Shown here: piece by piece, positions 46,164-56,112 of the stretch
Numbering within the stretch: position 1 is the stretch's first letter
How the letters are laid out: each line of letters begins with the position of its first letter
Assembly: GCF_000808535.1 (NCBI RefSeq)
Contig: NZ_JWLV01000001.1
Span: 620,001-684,000 of the forward strand
Origin: Vibrio sinaloensis
Lineage (GTDB): Bacteria > Pseudomonadota > Gammaproteobacteria > Enterobacterales > Vibrionaceae
Direction: 5' to 3'
DNA length: 64,000 nt
Made by a program: the position numbers and the translations under genes
Notes under the pieces: model-generated
The model's input: the letters and a program-made list of their open reading frames with translations, nothing else
What the model was told of the DNA's origin: nothing
The model's database searches: none

Positions 46164-47504
46164 TTAGAACCAGATTTCTGTGTGGATACCGACAATAACT
46201 TCTTTGCCGTCAGTGCCACCTAGACCGATACCACCTGCACTTTCTTCTTCAGTGTTGTAGTAAGTCACGTAAGGCTTGATTTGTGGACGACCGAAGTAGT
46301 CTGCGTTAACCGTTACTGGAAGCGCGGCTTCTAGCATGTAGTACATGTTGTCGTCTTGACGACCCCATGCTGCGCCATCAGCAATTGTTTCTTTAGATAC
46401 ACTACCTGTCATTTCAAAACGTAGGTTGTCGTTGATCTTGTAAGAAGGACGCGCTGCTACAAGGATACGAGTCAAATCTTCTTGACCGAACATTTCGTTA
46501 GTGATGAAGGCTGTAACTTCTGTACCTAGCTGCCAAGCGTCAGACAGGTTCGCAACACCGTAAGAAGTTAGGAAGATGCTGTTTGAATCATCGCTAAAGC
46601 CGTTGTCACCGCTCCACGCACCGAAGTTCACACCGCGGTTTGCTGCTGCGCCGTAACCGTAAGCAATACCTGTTTGGCTCCAACCATCAAAGCCGTAGTA
46701 GTCGCGGTTATAGGTAATCGCTGCGCCAACGCCGTTGTCTGCTGCTGGATCCGTTTTGTTCGCACGAGTGATGTATTTCACATCAAAGTTGAAGCTGCCG
46801 CCAAGCGCTTGAACGCCGTGGTAGTAAGCGTTGTACGCTACGTTTGTTTCGCGGTCGCTGTTAGTAGCGTTATTGATGTCATCATTAGTGTCTGCAGCAA
46901 TCACTGCGAAACCTGCTGTGTTACCGCCAAGTTTGGTTTGGAAACCCGCACCTAGACCAGAAGATTGGTTCCAGAATTCGCCAGAAAGTAGACCCGCTGA
47001 ACGGTTGAAGTATCTGTGACCACTCCAGATAGACGAATCATCACCCAAGAAAGAGATGCCACCTAGTTCAACGTACGCTTCTTTAATCTCAAATTGCGCT
47101 TTGTCGTTCGCTTTTTGGCTACCCTCTGAAGAGTAAGCGAATGAGTTTCCGTTACCGAACTCTGAACGAACAACGAAATCAGACCAAACACCGTTGTTGT
47201 GCTCTGTGTGTTTCTTGATCGTGAACTCAACTTGGTTTGTGCTTTGACCTGAAGTACCTGCACTGTGGTAATCTGGCTTACCGAACTCAGAATCGATCGT
47301 CTCGCCATCTTTCATGCGGAAGTTTGCTGACATGTAACCATGCACTTCCCAGCCATCAGAAATCACTTCTGTTGGGTTTGCTACTTCCACTTCCATCGCT
47401 GAATCGCCTGATGTTACGTCTAACGCAACGTCTGTTTCAGCCATGACAAATCCCGATGTTAAGGCAGTCGCCACTGCAGCCGCTAACACGCTTACTTTTT
47501 TCAT
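46164..47504 (-). CDS. lamB: Maltoporin LamB
   Basis: A 446-residue outer-membrane 18-strand porin for maltodextrins. ATG 47504 is chosen (SD GGAG 8 nt upstream), giving a clean signal peptide ending FVMA; the frame extends 45 codons further upstream without function. LamB features: WEVHGYMSANFRM at the mature start, SIWSGHRYFNR (conserved strand), FWNQSSGLGAG, and a C-terminal strand ending TEIWF with the terminal Phe needed for assembly. Divergent from glgX across a region rich in MalT-like boxes. Confidence 0.93.
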   Translation of the reverse strand: MKKVSVLAAAVATALTSGFVMAETDVALDVTSGDSAMEVEVANPTEVISDGWEVHGYMSANFRMKDGETIDSEFGKPDYHSAGTSGQSTNQVEFTIKKHTEHNNGVWSDFVVRSEFGNGNSFAYSSEGSQKANDKAQFEIKEAYVELGGISFLGDDSSIWSGHRYFNRSAGLLSGEFWNQSSGLGAGFQTKLGGNTAGFAVIAADTNDDINNATNSDRETNVAYNAYYHGVQALGGSFNFDVKYITRANKTDPAADNGVGAAITYNRDYYGFDGWSQTGIAYGYGAAANRGVNFGAWSGDNGFSDDSNSIFLTSYGVANLSDAWQLGTEVTAFITNEMFGQEDLTRILVAARPSYKINDNLRFEMTGSVSKETIADGAAWGRQDDNMYYMLEAALPVTVNADYFGRPQIKPYVTYYNTEEESAGGIGLGGTDGKEVIVGIHTEIWF

Positions 47505-47949
47505 TATATAACTCCGTTTAGGGTTTCTTATTCTTATGCCTCGTATTTCGATACATCCTGAAAGGCAGCAACAGGCCGCGAAAAATAGAGGTAAGACAGA
47601 ACTCAGCTTCAAGTGAAACCTTGTCCTCATTTGTTTCAACTGTGGCCAGATTACAGGGGGAGTAGAGGGTCGACTTCATCCGAAATAAATTAATTTTGGG
47701 GGGATGAGAAAGGAGGAGAAAACTAACCGTATGATATATTAGTGCCCTAAATCACACTATCTAGGAGGAGGATACCTCGTAGGAGAAACTATTCTTAGAA
47801 CAAAATGCCAACTTGCTCACTAATTGAATTAAATTCGCCACAAATTTGAAATAAAATTACATTTACAAATTTTATCCAAGGCGCTTGACCAATGTCTTAC
47901 AACACTATTTACTTAAGTTTCGCTATATAGAACACAATATTTGTAAGTA
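47505..47949. promoter_or_regulatory. Divergent lamB / glgX control region with several MalT-like boxes
   Basis: This 445-bp gap holds CTTCATCC (47674-47681), GGGGGATGAG (47699-47708), AGGAGGAG (47711-47718) and AGGAGGAGG (47764-47772), all containing the MalT core GGA(T/G)GA in either orientation. A CRP-like half site TCACA lies between them (AGTGC-N6-TCACA, near 47740-47757). This resembles the multi-site MalT/CRP promoters of enteric mal genes. No small gene was seen. Confidence 0.65.
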
Positions 47950-49902
47950 ATGATCATGCAGTGCTCTCATCCATATCCGTTAGGCGCAACACCCCATGAA
48001 CACGGGTGTAATTTTTCTATTTACGCGCCCGATGCAGACTCGATTCAATTAGCTATCTTCGACCAAACCGGTGACTTTAAAACGTTTCAACTCGATAGCG
48101 AATACGCGGGAATAAAATTCACCTTTGTACCTGGCATTCTGCCTGGCGCTCAGTATGGCTATATTGTCGAGCACAATGGCGAGCCGCATTTAATATCAGA
48201 CCCGTACGCAAAAGCGCTGGCAAAACCTTTGCATTACACGCTGCCTTTTAATTCAGAGAAGAGCTTTGAGTTAGCGCGCTGCGTGGTTGTCTCCGACGAG
48301 TTTGACTGGCAAGGGGTTCAGCGACCAAACCGTCCTCGTGATGAGATGGTGCTGTTTGAAACACACGTCAAAGGGCTGACTAAGCTCCACCCAGACTTGC
48401 CAATTGAGTCTCAAGGACGCTATTTAGGGCTGGTTAGTGACGCCATGCTTGAGTTCTATAAAGAGCAAAACATTAACACGCTCCAACTGCTGCCAGTGGC
48501 TGCCTGCATGCATGAGCCTCACCTGTTAAAGATGGAAAAGGTAAACTATTGGGGCTACAACCCCTACTTGTTTATGGTGCCTGATCCAAGATACGCCGAC
48601 AAAGATGCCGTCAACGAGCTAAAAACCGCTATTCGCGAACTGCACCGCAACGGCATTGAGGTGATATTAGATGTTGTTTACAACCATACGGCGGAAGGCG
48701 GCAGTGATGGACCGGTATTCAACCTAAAGGCGCTCGACAAACGTTACTACCTGAAACACGGCGAGCACTACGCCAACTACACCGGATGTGGCAATACCGT
48801 CGATCTTTCTTATCAGCCAAGCTTGAATCTGGTGATGGATACGCTCCGTTACTGGGTTAATGAATATCAGATTGATGGGTTCCGTTTCGATCTCGCGGCC
48901 ACACTGGGCCGTCATGGAGAGCACTTTAGCCCAGACGCAGGTTTCTTCAAGGCTGTGGCTCAAGACCCGGTATTACAGCAAATTAAACTGATTGCAGAAC
49001 CTTGGGATATTGGCCCCAACGGTTATCAAGTCGGCAACTTCCCATTCGGCTGGAACGAGTGTAACGATCGACTGCGCGATATCACCCGTAGCTTCTGGCG
49101 CGGCGATCAAGGGTTTCTCAAAGAGTTTGCGACACGCCTTATGGGCTCCCGTGACTTGTACAGTGCCGCGAACTGGCCTTATAAACTGACGGTCAACTAC
49201 ATCACCTACCATGACGGTTTCTGCATGCAAGATCTTGTCTCTTACAAGCACAAACATAATGAAGCCAATGGGGAGCACAACCGTGATGGTCACGGCGACA
49301 ACCGCTCTGACAACTATGGCGTAGAAGGCCCAACGGAAAACCTCACCATCGTAGAAAAACGTGAAAAACAAAAACGCAACTTCATGGCCAGTTTGCTATT
49401 TGCGTTTGGTATTCCACATATTCTTACCGCGGATGTGCTTTCTCATACGCAACGAGGGAACAACAACGCCTATTGCCAAGACAATGAACTGAGTTGGTTA
49501 GACTGGCAGATGGATGAGCGTAAAACGCGTTTCAAACAATGGCTCGCGGAGATGATCCAAGCTCGCCAGCATTATATGGTGCCTTTTATTCGTGCGTTCA
49601 GCGGCGAAAACCGCAACGACAACCGAATATTCTGGCGCAGACTCGATGGTTCGTTTATGGAGCATGAAGACTGGAACCGACTCAGCTCGATGGCTCTCCA
49701 CTTGGGTATCGGCGAAGAAGGATCAGAGCTGTTTTACTGCATCAACCAAACCAACGCACCCGCCAGATTTACCTTGCCAGAAAGAAAAAGCGCTGAATGG
49801 ACCATGATCTGTAATACCGACTCACACGATCTTCATCAATCAATAGATCACAAACAGGTATTGGTCGCCCCCGCGTCCATAGCGATCTTCCACTCAAAAT
49901 AG
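47950..49902 (+). CDS. glgX: Glycogen debranching enzyme GlgX (isoamylase type)
   Basis: A 650-residue cytoplasmic GH13 debranching enzyme. An N-terminal CBM48/E-set domain (YPLGATPHEHGCNFSIYAP) precedes the barrel: VILDVVYNHTAEG, nucleophile Asp in DGFRFDLAATLGR (about 314), acid Glu in LIAEPWDIGP (about 349), YHDGFCMQDLVSY (about 420). Typical GlgX length is 657. A second possible start is the Met two codons downstream; neither has a strong SD. It is divergent from lamB and probably debranches imported dextrins or glycogen. Confidence 0.94.
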   Translation: MIMQCSHPYPLGATPHEHGCNFSIYAPDADSIQLAIFDQTGDFKTFQLDSEYAGIKFTFVPGILPGAQYGYIVEHNGEPHLISDPYAKALAKPLHYTLPFNSEKSFELARCVVVSDEFDWQGVQRPNRPRDEMVLFETHVKGLTKLHPDLPIESQGRYLGLVSDAMLEFYKEQNINTLQLLPVAACMHEPHLLKMEKVNYWGYNPYLFMVPDPRYADKDAVNELKTAIRELHRNGIEVILDVVYNHTAEGGSDGPVFNLKALDKRYYLKHGEHYANYTGCGNTVDLSYQPSLNLVMDTLRYWVNEYQIDGFRFDLAATLGRHGEHFSPDAGFFKAVAQDPVLQQIKLIAEPWDIGPNGYQVGNFPFGWNECNDRLRDITRSFWRGDQGFLKEFATRLMGSRDLYSAANWPYKLTVNYITYHDGFCMQDLVSYKHKHNEANGEHNRDGHGDNRSDNYGVEGPTENLTIVEKREKQKRNFMASLLFAFGIPHILTADVLSHTQRGNNNAYCQDNELSWLDWQMDERKTRFKQWLAEMIQARQHYMVPFIRAFSGENRNDNRIFWRRLDGSFMEHEDWNRLSSMALHLGIGEEGSELFYCINQTNAPARFTLPERKSAEWTMICNTDSHDLHQSIDHKQVLVAPASIAIFHSK

Positions 49903-49912
49903 AGACGCAAAA

Positions 49913-49938
49913 TGAGCGATATGGTGATATATCGCTCA
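49913..49938 (+). terminator. glgX terminator hairpin
   Basis: 10-bp stem TGAGCGATAT / ATATCGCTCA with a 6-nt loop; the following AATTCT is a poor T-run. Confidence 0.6.
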
Positions 49939-50053
49939 ATTCTATAAAGCCATGCAGTTATAGACTGGATTAATATGCATTGATGTGCTTGCTAATACCG
50001 TTTAGTATACCGGGCATAATTACTATATATTCCGTATCAATCAGTTGGCACAC

Positions 50054-51820
50054 ATGGCGTTACCAAAAATACTTATTCGAACGCTGAGACCGTATATCAT
50101 TCTTCTTGTTTTAGGGATGATTTATGCGGCTTATCATCAGCTCAATCAATCCGAAAAGAGTGCCTATCAGCAATCTTTTGGCAACTTAAAAACCGCATTT
50201 CATCTTATTTCCTCTCAAGTCGAAGCGGCCACAAGCAAACTCTATCTCCTCAATGATACCGACTCACTCAAGGACTTTGATTCAACCGCAAAACGCATCT
50301 TGGAGCATTCACCTGCTTACCTAGATATCATCACCGTCGATCATCAAACTGGACAATATCGTTCGGTGTTACTTAATCCAACTCTAGCCGAGCAAAACAC
50401 CGCGATGGTGTGGAGTCCGCTAAATAAAGTTGACCCTAGATTTACCGTTTCTTCTGTTTATGAAAAGCAGCCAGATCAATGGGTGTTTGCCGTCAAATAT
50501 CAACAAAGCAACCTCAATGAAATCTGGATTGAGTTTGACCTCAAGTACACCACACAAAGCCTTCGTGGCTTAAGAACCCTCTCCGATGGCTATGTCTTTG
50601 TCGTTGATAGTTCAACGGGCAGGCTTGTCTTTCACCCAGATCCGCAACGAATCGGCACCCCTTCTGTCAGCTACCATGCGGGCATCAGTGAAATGATCAC
50701 TAACGGCTTGCGTTTTGGTCGGCACGAGTATTACTACAAAGGTCAATTTAAACTCTCTGTATTCGACAGTGATAACCCATACCAATGGGTATTTATCTCT
50801 GGGACAGATAGGTCTGATGTTTTGTCCTCTTCGTATCAGTTTTCGCTAACGGCGATAGTGATTGCGTCCCTGTTGTTGCTTGCCGTCGCATTTAACTATC
50901 TGACCTATCAACTTAACCAATCTCTGGCCGATCTGAACAACAAGCACGACCTGCCAGATTTTAAGCACCATCTGCGCGCTATCTTGGATCGCTTCTGCCA
51001 TCATAAGGGGATCCAACTCTGTTTTTATGACTCTGATTACGGTTACTTCAGCACTATCGATTACCATGGAAACAGTCACATCGTTCTGAAAGACAAAGAT
51101 CTCGCCAATCGATTTTCACCCAGCTCACTACGCTATACCGCCAAGCGCTACGCCGATCCTTTGGCCAAAAAACTAAAGATCGATGGCCGGCATTACACCA
51201 TCCCCTTGTTCGATAAAGGCAGCTTAATTGCGGTGATTTACATGACGGCAACCTTCCCCACTTACCGAAGTATTTTGCGCATGATTCGTGACTACTCAGA
51301 AGTGGCGCTGTCCAATCTATTACTGCACAAAAAGCTGCGCAGTAAAGATGTGATGACTCACCTAGATAACAAGCTAACGATCCGTGAAAAAATTGATTCA
51401 AACTTGGATAAAGAAGGCATCTACCTAGCGATTCTCGATATCGATCACTTCAAGCGTATCAACGACGTGCACGGGCACCAATGCGGTGATCATGTCATCC
51501 TCCATACGGCTGAGTTGATGAAGAAATGTTTCCCTAAACCTGGGGCAATGAGTCTGGCTCGCTATGGCGGCGAAGAGTTTTGTGTGTTGTTTTACGCGAA
51601 CGATGAAAACGATGCCTATGAACAGTGCGAGCTGTTTAGGCAAGTGGTAGAACAAACCGAGTTAGGCTATGAAGAGATTGAGGTAAGGTACACGGTAAGC
51701 ATCGGTATTACCTCAGCGCAAGATAGCCAACACACGACGATTGGCCGCGCCGACAAAGCCCTCTATCAAGCGAAAGGACTTGGTCGGAATCAGGTGGTGC
51801 TCAATACGTTTCGTGCATAA
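50054..51820 (+). CDS. Membrane diguanylate cyclase (GGEEF) with periplasmic Cache-like sensor
   Basis: A 588-residue protein making c-di-GMP from GTP. The TM helix near residues 13-27 and a second near 260-282 flank a periplasmic dCache-like domain (DGYVFVVDSSTGRLVFHPD). A GAF-like linker follows, then the GGDEF domain: LDIDHFKRINDVHGHQCGD, active-site YGGEEF and SIGITS. The residues upstream of GGEEF (GAMSLARY) lack the RxxD inhibitory site, so product inhibition is probably absent. ATG 50054 is preferred over an in-frame TTG at 50045; neither has a good SD. It lies between the glucan and sialic acid loci. Confidence 0.9.
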   Translation: MALPKILIRTLRPYIILLVLGMIYAAYHQLNQSEKSAYQQSFGNLKTAFHLISSQVEAATSKLYLLNDTDSLKDFDSTAKRILEHSPAYLDIITVDHQTGQYRSVLLNPTLAEQNTAMVWSPLNKVDPRFTVSSVYEKQPDQWVFAVKYQQSNLNEIWIEFDLKYTTQSLRGLRTLSDGYVFVVDSSTGRLVFHPDPQRIGTPSVSYHAGISEMITNGLRFGRHEYYYKGQFKLSVFDSDNPYQWVFISGTDRSDVLSSSYQFSLTAIVIASLLLLAVAFNYLTYQLNQSLADLNNKHDLPDFKHHLRAILDRFCHHKGIQLCFYDSDYGYFSTIDYHGNSHIVLKDKDLANRFSPSSLRYTAKRYADPLAKKLKIDGRHYTIPLFDKGSLIAVIYMTATFPTYRSILRMIRDYSEVALSNLLLHKKLRSKDVMTHLDNKLTIREKIDSNLDKEGIYLAILDIDHFKRINDVHGHQCGDHVILHTAELMKKCFPKPGAMSLARYGGEEFCVLFYANDENDAYEQCELFRQVVEQTELGYEEIEVRYTVSIGITSAQDSQHTTIGRADKALYQAKGLGRNQVVLNTFRA

Positions 51821-51823
51821 TAG

Positions 51824-51852
51824 AAAGGGGAAGTGGCTAAGCACTTCCCTTC
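51824..51852. terminator. Bidirectional terminator
   Basis: 8-bp core stem GGGAAGTG / CACTTCCC with a 6-nt loop, flanked by purine and pyrimidine runs, between the convergent cyclase and sialidase genes. Confidence 0.75.
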
Positions 51853-51857
51853 TTCGT

Positions 51858-53618
51858 TTAGTTCACACTGTCAATATCAATCACCATAAAACGAATCTCA
51901 GTGCTGGATGTCGCTTCATAAATCACACCAATATCTTCGTTTCCTGAAGCCCCTTTGTCTTGAAGCTGAATGAGATCAGAGTAGGCACTATAGCCATCTC
52001 TAAACTGAGTTCTCTGAGTAAAGTTATAGTTGCCAGCACCATCATCTACCGCACTCCAAATCGCAAGGTCGTTTCGGTCAGAACTCACGGCTGAATTTCC
52101 TTGAGGGCCTGACATTAAGACGCGATTATCTCCATAGCGCAGTAACCCAATATCCACTTGATCTAATTTGAAAAACAAAGCGCCATTTGTCGAGTAACGT
52201 TCCTCTTCAATCATCGTCCAGTTAACGCCTCGGTCTGAACTCACAAAGTGATAGCGGTTGAAGTTGCCAGTACCCGTGACCCCATCATTGCGCGCGGACA
52301 TCAAAAGCCTACCGTCATTTAGCTCAACCATATCTGCTTCACTTGGCTCAAGTGCATACGTTGGTGTTTGATTCCCAGCGTGCCAAGTCACGCCATGATC
52401 ATCACTGTAAATAGACACGACCGACAACTGAGTAAACGCATCTAATATAATGGCAGGGAAGATCAGTCTACCATTAGTTAACTGAATACCCTGACCTGGC
52501 CCAGCATTAATACTCTTCCACCCCGGATCACCACGACCATTTCGTGCACTGGTTTTCGTCCAGCCTTGTTCAGCAGGGTGTTTAATAATGGTTCCGTTGA
52601 CTCGCTCCATTAAGCTCGCATCAAAATAGAACTGCTGATTGTCTGCAATGGAAAAATCTATCGTGTGATAAGCAGAGGCACCTTTGGTCGATGAACATCC
52701 ATTCCCCCACGTCACTGTTTTACTAGAATGGCTTTGACCAGACCAATTTGTCGCTACGAGAGTTCCATCGACATAGAAACTAGCCGTGCTACCTTGACCG
52801 ACAATTTTATAATCGTGGTAGGCGGAGATATCGAAGTCCATTGGAAACTCAAGATTGGCACCGTCAGAGTACAACACGGCTTTTACTGATTTATCAGCAT
52901 TGACCTGAAGGTCCGCTAAGAAACGTTTACTGCCATTACCGTAGTACTGCACGTTACAAGAACCATCTGCAACACGGGAATTCCAACTCAAACTCCAACC
53001 ATCACTATTCGCTTGATCGATCTGGGCTTGTGACGGTGTCGCAGACCAAGTTGCACGTCCATCAATACTGTTGGTCCCATTCGCCATCCAGTTAACATCT
53101 TTCACTTGATCTAACACATCAATCGCTGCGGACCATGTCTGTCCGTTGTCATCACTGGTTCGATAAAACAATTTGTGTTTAGGATCATCAAACGGAACAC
53201 AATTTCCGTTTTGGGCACAGTTGTTATCCCACTTAGTGTAGAAAACAAACATTCTCCCAGTCGTCTTATCAACAAATGGGCGAGGATCCGAATAGGCTTC
53301 ATTAGCCACTTCATGGATAACGGCATAATCACTCCAAGTCACGCCATTGTCAGTGGAACGTCGACTTTTAATGCTAGTCGGATAGCCACTACCGGGATCT
53401 TTATTTGAAGCACGGCCCTCAGCAAAAGCAACTAAAGACCCATCTTGAGCAACAACGATTGATGGTATGCGATAGTGGCTACTTCCACCTTCACCACCTT
53501 TGAATACCACTACATCTCGCAAATTAGGTGCAACTGCATGGGCACTCATTGGGGCGATAGCCATCCCAAGCGTTAGTAGTCCTACCGCCAAAAGTCCCTT
53601 CTTTTGAAATTGTTCCAT
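51858..53618 (-). CDS. nanH: Secreted sialidase (neuraminidase, GH33)
   Basis: A 586-residue exo-sialidase releasing terminal sialic acid from host glycans. ATG 53618 (SD AGAGGA) gives a signal peptide ending MSAHA; the longer frame to 53657 is rejected. The beta-propeller shows YRIPSI (catalytic-triad Arg in the RIP motif, about residue 50) and Asp boxes STDNGVTW, SDDNGQTW, SDDHGVTW and SSDRGVNW. A lectin-like insertion of about 150 residues (about 180-335, including YHDYKIVGQGSTASFYVDGTL) interrupts the propeller, as in V. cholerae NanH, but there is no N-terminal lectin domain. A 158-bp upstream gap with a GGTGTA/TACACC inverted repeat suggests its own promoter. Confidence 0.93.
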   Translation of the reverse strand: MEQFQKKGLLAVGLLTLGMAIAPMSAHAVAPNLRDVVVFKGGEGGSSHYRIPSIVVAQDGSLVAFAEGRASNKDPGSGYPTSIKSRRSTDNGVTWSDYAVIHEVANEAYSDPRPFVDKTTGRMFVFYTKWDNNCAQNGNCVPFDDPKHKLFYRTSDDNGQTWSAAIDVLDQVKDVNWMANGTNSIDGRATWSATPSQAQIDQANSDGWSLSWNSRVADGSCNVQYYGNGSKRFLADLQVNADKSVKAVLYSDGANLEFPMDFDISAYHDYKIVGQGSTASFYVDGTLVATNWSGQSHSSKTVTWGNGCSSTKGASAYHTIDFSIADNQQFYFDASLMERVNGTIIKHPAEQGWTKTSARNGRGDPGWKSINAGPGQGIQLTNGRLIFPAIILDAFTQLSVVSIYSDDHGVTWHAGNQTPTYALEPSEADMVELNDGRLLMSARNDGVTGTGNFNRYHFVSSDRGVNWTMIEEERYSTNGALFFKLDQVDIGLLRYGDNRVLMSGPQGNSAVSSDRNDLAIWSAVDDGAGNYNFTQRTQFRDGYSAYSDLIQLQDKGASGNEDIGVIYEATSSTEIRFMVIDIDSVN

Positions 53619-53776
53619 TACTGAATGTCCTCTTACTATTTGGTGTTCGACCTGCAAGCCAAAGACAAATAAAGGGTGTAAAAAGCCTCTACACCATTGG
53701 AATATGATGCAGAGGAGAATCGTTTGGTCTTTGACTATTCTTTGTGGCGAGAGCGTTATCTATAGGGGGAGGTAAC

Positions 53777-54844
53777 TTATCGCCAAGTTAGTGCGTAACA
53801 ACTTGATAGAGCTTGTCCTTTACTTCCTTCACCTCCTAATATGTACATTTTATTGTTGCTTGATATCGACACACCATAAGCAACACCTTCAGGTATCGAG
53901 GTCGCTTGGTGCCACTTGTTGCCATCGAATCGCCATACTTGATTGTTGTAGTGTTTGGTCAATCCTTGATGGCTGTACCACTGCCCTTTCAGGAAATTTC
54001 GTTGACTGCCGATGAAGAACGCTCCACCGGCTGCAATAATCTGGTTATTCACCGTGCCGCAGAAGTGACCGGCTAAGCCTTCATGATTGTTAGTGACTTG
54101 ATCTATTGAGGGCAATTTCGTTGAGCTGAGGCTATGAGGTAATTGAAACTCAAATCGCTTGGTTTCTAAGCTTCTCAGCCCTGGTTTAATTTCACCTTCA
54201 ATAAGCGTAATGCAGTTACCCTGACGCACGATCCCTGCACCACAGTTAGCTGGAAAAATATTGTCCGCGACGATCGACCACTTCTGCAGAGTCGTTTCAA
54301 ACCGCCAGATGTCTTGATTCCACCCGTAAGCTTCAATCGGACGAGACATAAATTCCGTTAGCATAGCGCGATGTTTTTCTGGTTCAGCCTTCGGATCAAT
54401 CTGTGAAATTGCCGCGAGAAACGTATCAAATGTCTCTTTACAGTAACCACCGAAAAACACCAACCGACCCGGCTCTAACTCGCATACTGAAGCGCCTAAG
54501 AAGCCCACTGGTGTTTGGGTGGTCAGTTTGTCCCATTTATCGATTATCGGGTCATAGACATAACCATCATCAAGCACCACAGGCGGCTGTTCTGCACTTA
54601 AACATCCAGCTCCAGAGAAAACATACAGTCTGTCATTACTCACTGTGTAAGCCGCATCATTTCGAGCCACTCCAGGAAACTCTGATGCGCTTTGCCAGCC
54701 ATGTTCAGGGCAATCTAAATCATAAAAAAATAGGCGCTTCCCTGCGCTCCCTAAACCAGCATAGAGTGTGTTGCCGATAACACCTCCTACCCCGTTTTTC
54801 ACCCCAAATGGCAAGGGTGGAAAGTCTTCAATGAGTAACGACAT
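53777..54844 (-). CDS. NanM-like N-acetylneuraminate mutarotase without signal peptide
   Basis: A 355-residue kelch-repeat beta-propeller of the NanM family. The N-terminus (LPPLPFGVKNGVGGVIGNTLYAGLGSAG) aligns with the mature start of the exported neighbour, so the signal peptide is absent and the protein should be cytoplasmic. Kelch blades appear in LYVFSGAG, LVFFGGYCK and KMYILGGEG. The [10 protein letters not shown] and GVAYGVS segments are shared with the neighbour. SD AAGGAG lies before the ATG, 12 bp after the upstream nanM. Family knowledge: NanM equilibrates alpha- and beta-Neu5Ac, normally in the periplasm. Confidence 0.87.
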   Translation of the reverse strand: MSLLIEDFPPLPFGVKNGVGGVIGNTLYAGLGSAGKRLFFYDLDCPEHGWQSASEFPGVARNDAAYTVSNDRLYVFSGAGCLSAEQPPVVLDDGYVYDPIIDKWDKLTTQTPVGFLGASVCELEPGRLVFFGGYCKETFDTFLAAISQIDPKAEPEKHRAMLTEFMSRPIEAYGWNQDIWRFETTLQKWSIVADNIFPANCGAGIVRQGNCITLIEGEIKPGLRSLETKRFEFQLPHSLSSTKLPSIDQVTNNHEGLAGHFCGTVNNQIIAAGGAFFIGSQRNFLKGQWYSHQGLTKHYNNQVWRFDGNKWHQATSIPEGVAYGVSISSNNKMYILGGEGSKGQALSSCYALTWR

Positions 54845-54856
54845 TTTATGAGCTCC

Positions 54857-56014
54857 TTAATCGTTAAGGTCTACTGATGAGCCATTCCACGACAGCATAT
54901 AGACCTTGTTGCTTGCACTGCGATCGCTCTTTTCACCACCTGCAATCAATACCCCTTTCGACGCATTGAATGACGCGCCATAAGCAAGGCCCTCTGGCAG
55001 GTTATTCACTTGTTTCCACAAGCCTTCTTTTTGCACATAAATCTCTGGGTTGAATGCTTTGCTGAATCCGTCATGAGCAAACATTTTGCCGCTTTCAAAA
55101 GCAGATTTGGCGCCATGGAAGTTGGCTCCACCAGCAACAATCACCACGCCATTACTCTCACCTGCAAACGCTCCTGCTACCCCTTCTTGCACATCTAAAG
55201 ACTTAGGAGCAGGCAGCGCATGTAAGCTTTGCCACGGTTGCTGTTGGCCAAATTGGTAGGTCTTAACCTCTGCAGTTCTTAGGCCGGGCTTTATTTCCCC
55301 GCTAATCAAAAGCGCCTGTTCACCCTTAGCGACTAGCGCACTACCACAATTTGGCAGGTAGGGTGACTGGCCAAGATCACTCCACTTGCCTGTAGCAGGT
55401 TGGTAGCTTAAAACTTTGCGATTCCATTTATAATCTGTCGGTTTCATTCCCATGTAGTCATCGACGATTTTCTGCCAAGCTTCTGGCTCTGCTTTTTTAT
55501 CCGTCGTCAGTACGTCATGAAGGTATTGGTCAAAGTAAGCTTTGTTGTATCCACCGAAAAAGACCACTTGTTTGCCATCTGGCGAATAGGACGCGGCGCC
55601 TAGTAGACCCACGGGAGAAGTCGTATTCACTTGCGCCCAAGAGTCTGACCCAACATCATATCGATATACGCTATCAAACAAGATTGGCGCGACATCAGAC
55701 GAGTTGATTTTGCCCGAGCCACCAAAGACATAAATTTCGTTGCCAATCACAGATGCCGTTGCCCCATTGCGGGCAGGGCCACTAAAGTCAGCTCGTTTTT
55801 GCCAACCTTGAGATAGGTTATTTAGATCAAGCATGTAAAAGTCTTGTCCCGCCGAACCGAGTCCAACAAAGACTTTATTGCCCGCTTGGGCGCTCACGCC
55901 ACTTTTAATGCCTACAGGAAGATCAGGCCACTCATTGGCAGCCAGCGCGTTAACACTCAACACCAGAGAAGCAGCAAGCAAAGGTGTATGAAGTATTGAG
56001 TTTTTGATAGTCAT
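54857..56014 (-). CDS. nanM: Periplasmic N-acetylneuraminate mutarotase NanM
   Basis: A 385-residue kelch-propeller epimerase that converts alpha-Neu5Ac released by sialidase to the beta form preferred by transporters. ATG 56014 follows AAGGAA; the frame reaches 56047 but the shorter form has the proper signal peptide (ending NALAA, about residue 26). Motifs include [53 protein letters not shown] and LAYGASF. First gene of a nanM-nanM2 unit preceded by a long palindrome. Confidence 0.91.
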   Translation of the reverse strand: MTIKNSILHTPLLAASLVLSVNALAANEWPDLPVGIKSGVSAQAGNKVFVGLGSAGQDFYMLDLNNLSQGWQKRADFSGPARNGATASVIGNEIYVFGGSGKINSSDVAPILFDSVYRYDVGSDSWAQVNTTSPVGLLGAASYSPDGKQVVFFGGYNKAYFDQYLHDVLTTDKKAEPEAWQKIVDDYMGMKPTDYKWNRKVLSYQPATGKWSDLGQSPYLPNCGSALVAKGEQALLISGEIKPGLRTAEVKTYQFGQQQPWQSLHALPAPKSLDVQEGVAGAFAGESNGVVIVAGGANFHGAKSAFESGKMFAHDGFSKAFNPEIYVQKEGLWKQVNNLPEGLAYGASFNASKGVLIAGGEKSDRSASNKVYMLSWNGSSVDLND

Positions 56015-56112
56015 TATTGTTATTTCCTTATTGGGTGACCCTACCACTCATTCGGTCATGGATTGGCGCAGTCATTTTTAATTACGCCTTTGTACAAAAT
56101 TCATACTAATTA

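Noticed and set aside
56090..56101. TTGTACAAAATT upstream of nanM resembling the araC/azlC 14-mer
   Set aside because: Only 12 bases match, on the other strand, in unrelated genes; TTGTACAA is a short palindrome that can recur by chance in AT-rich DNA.
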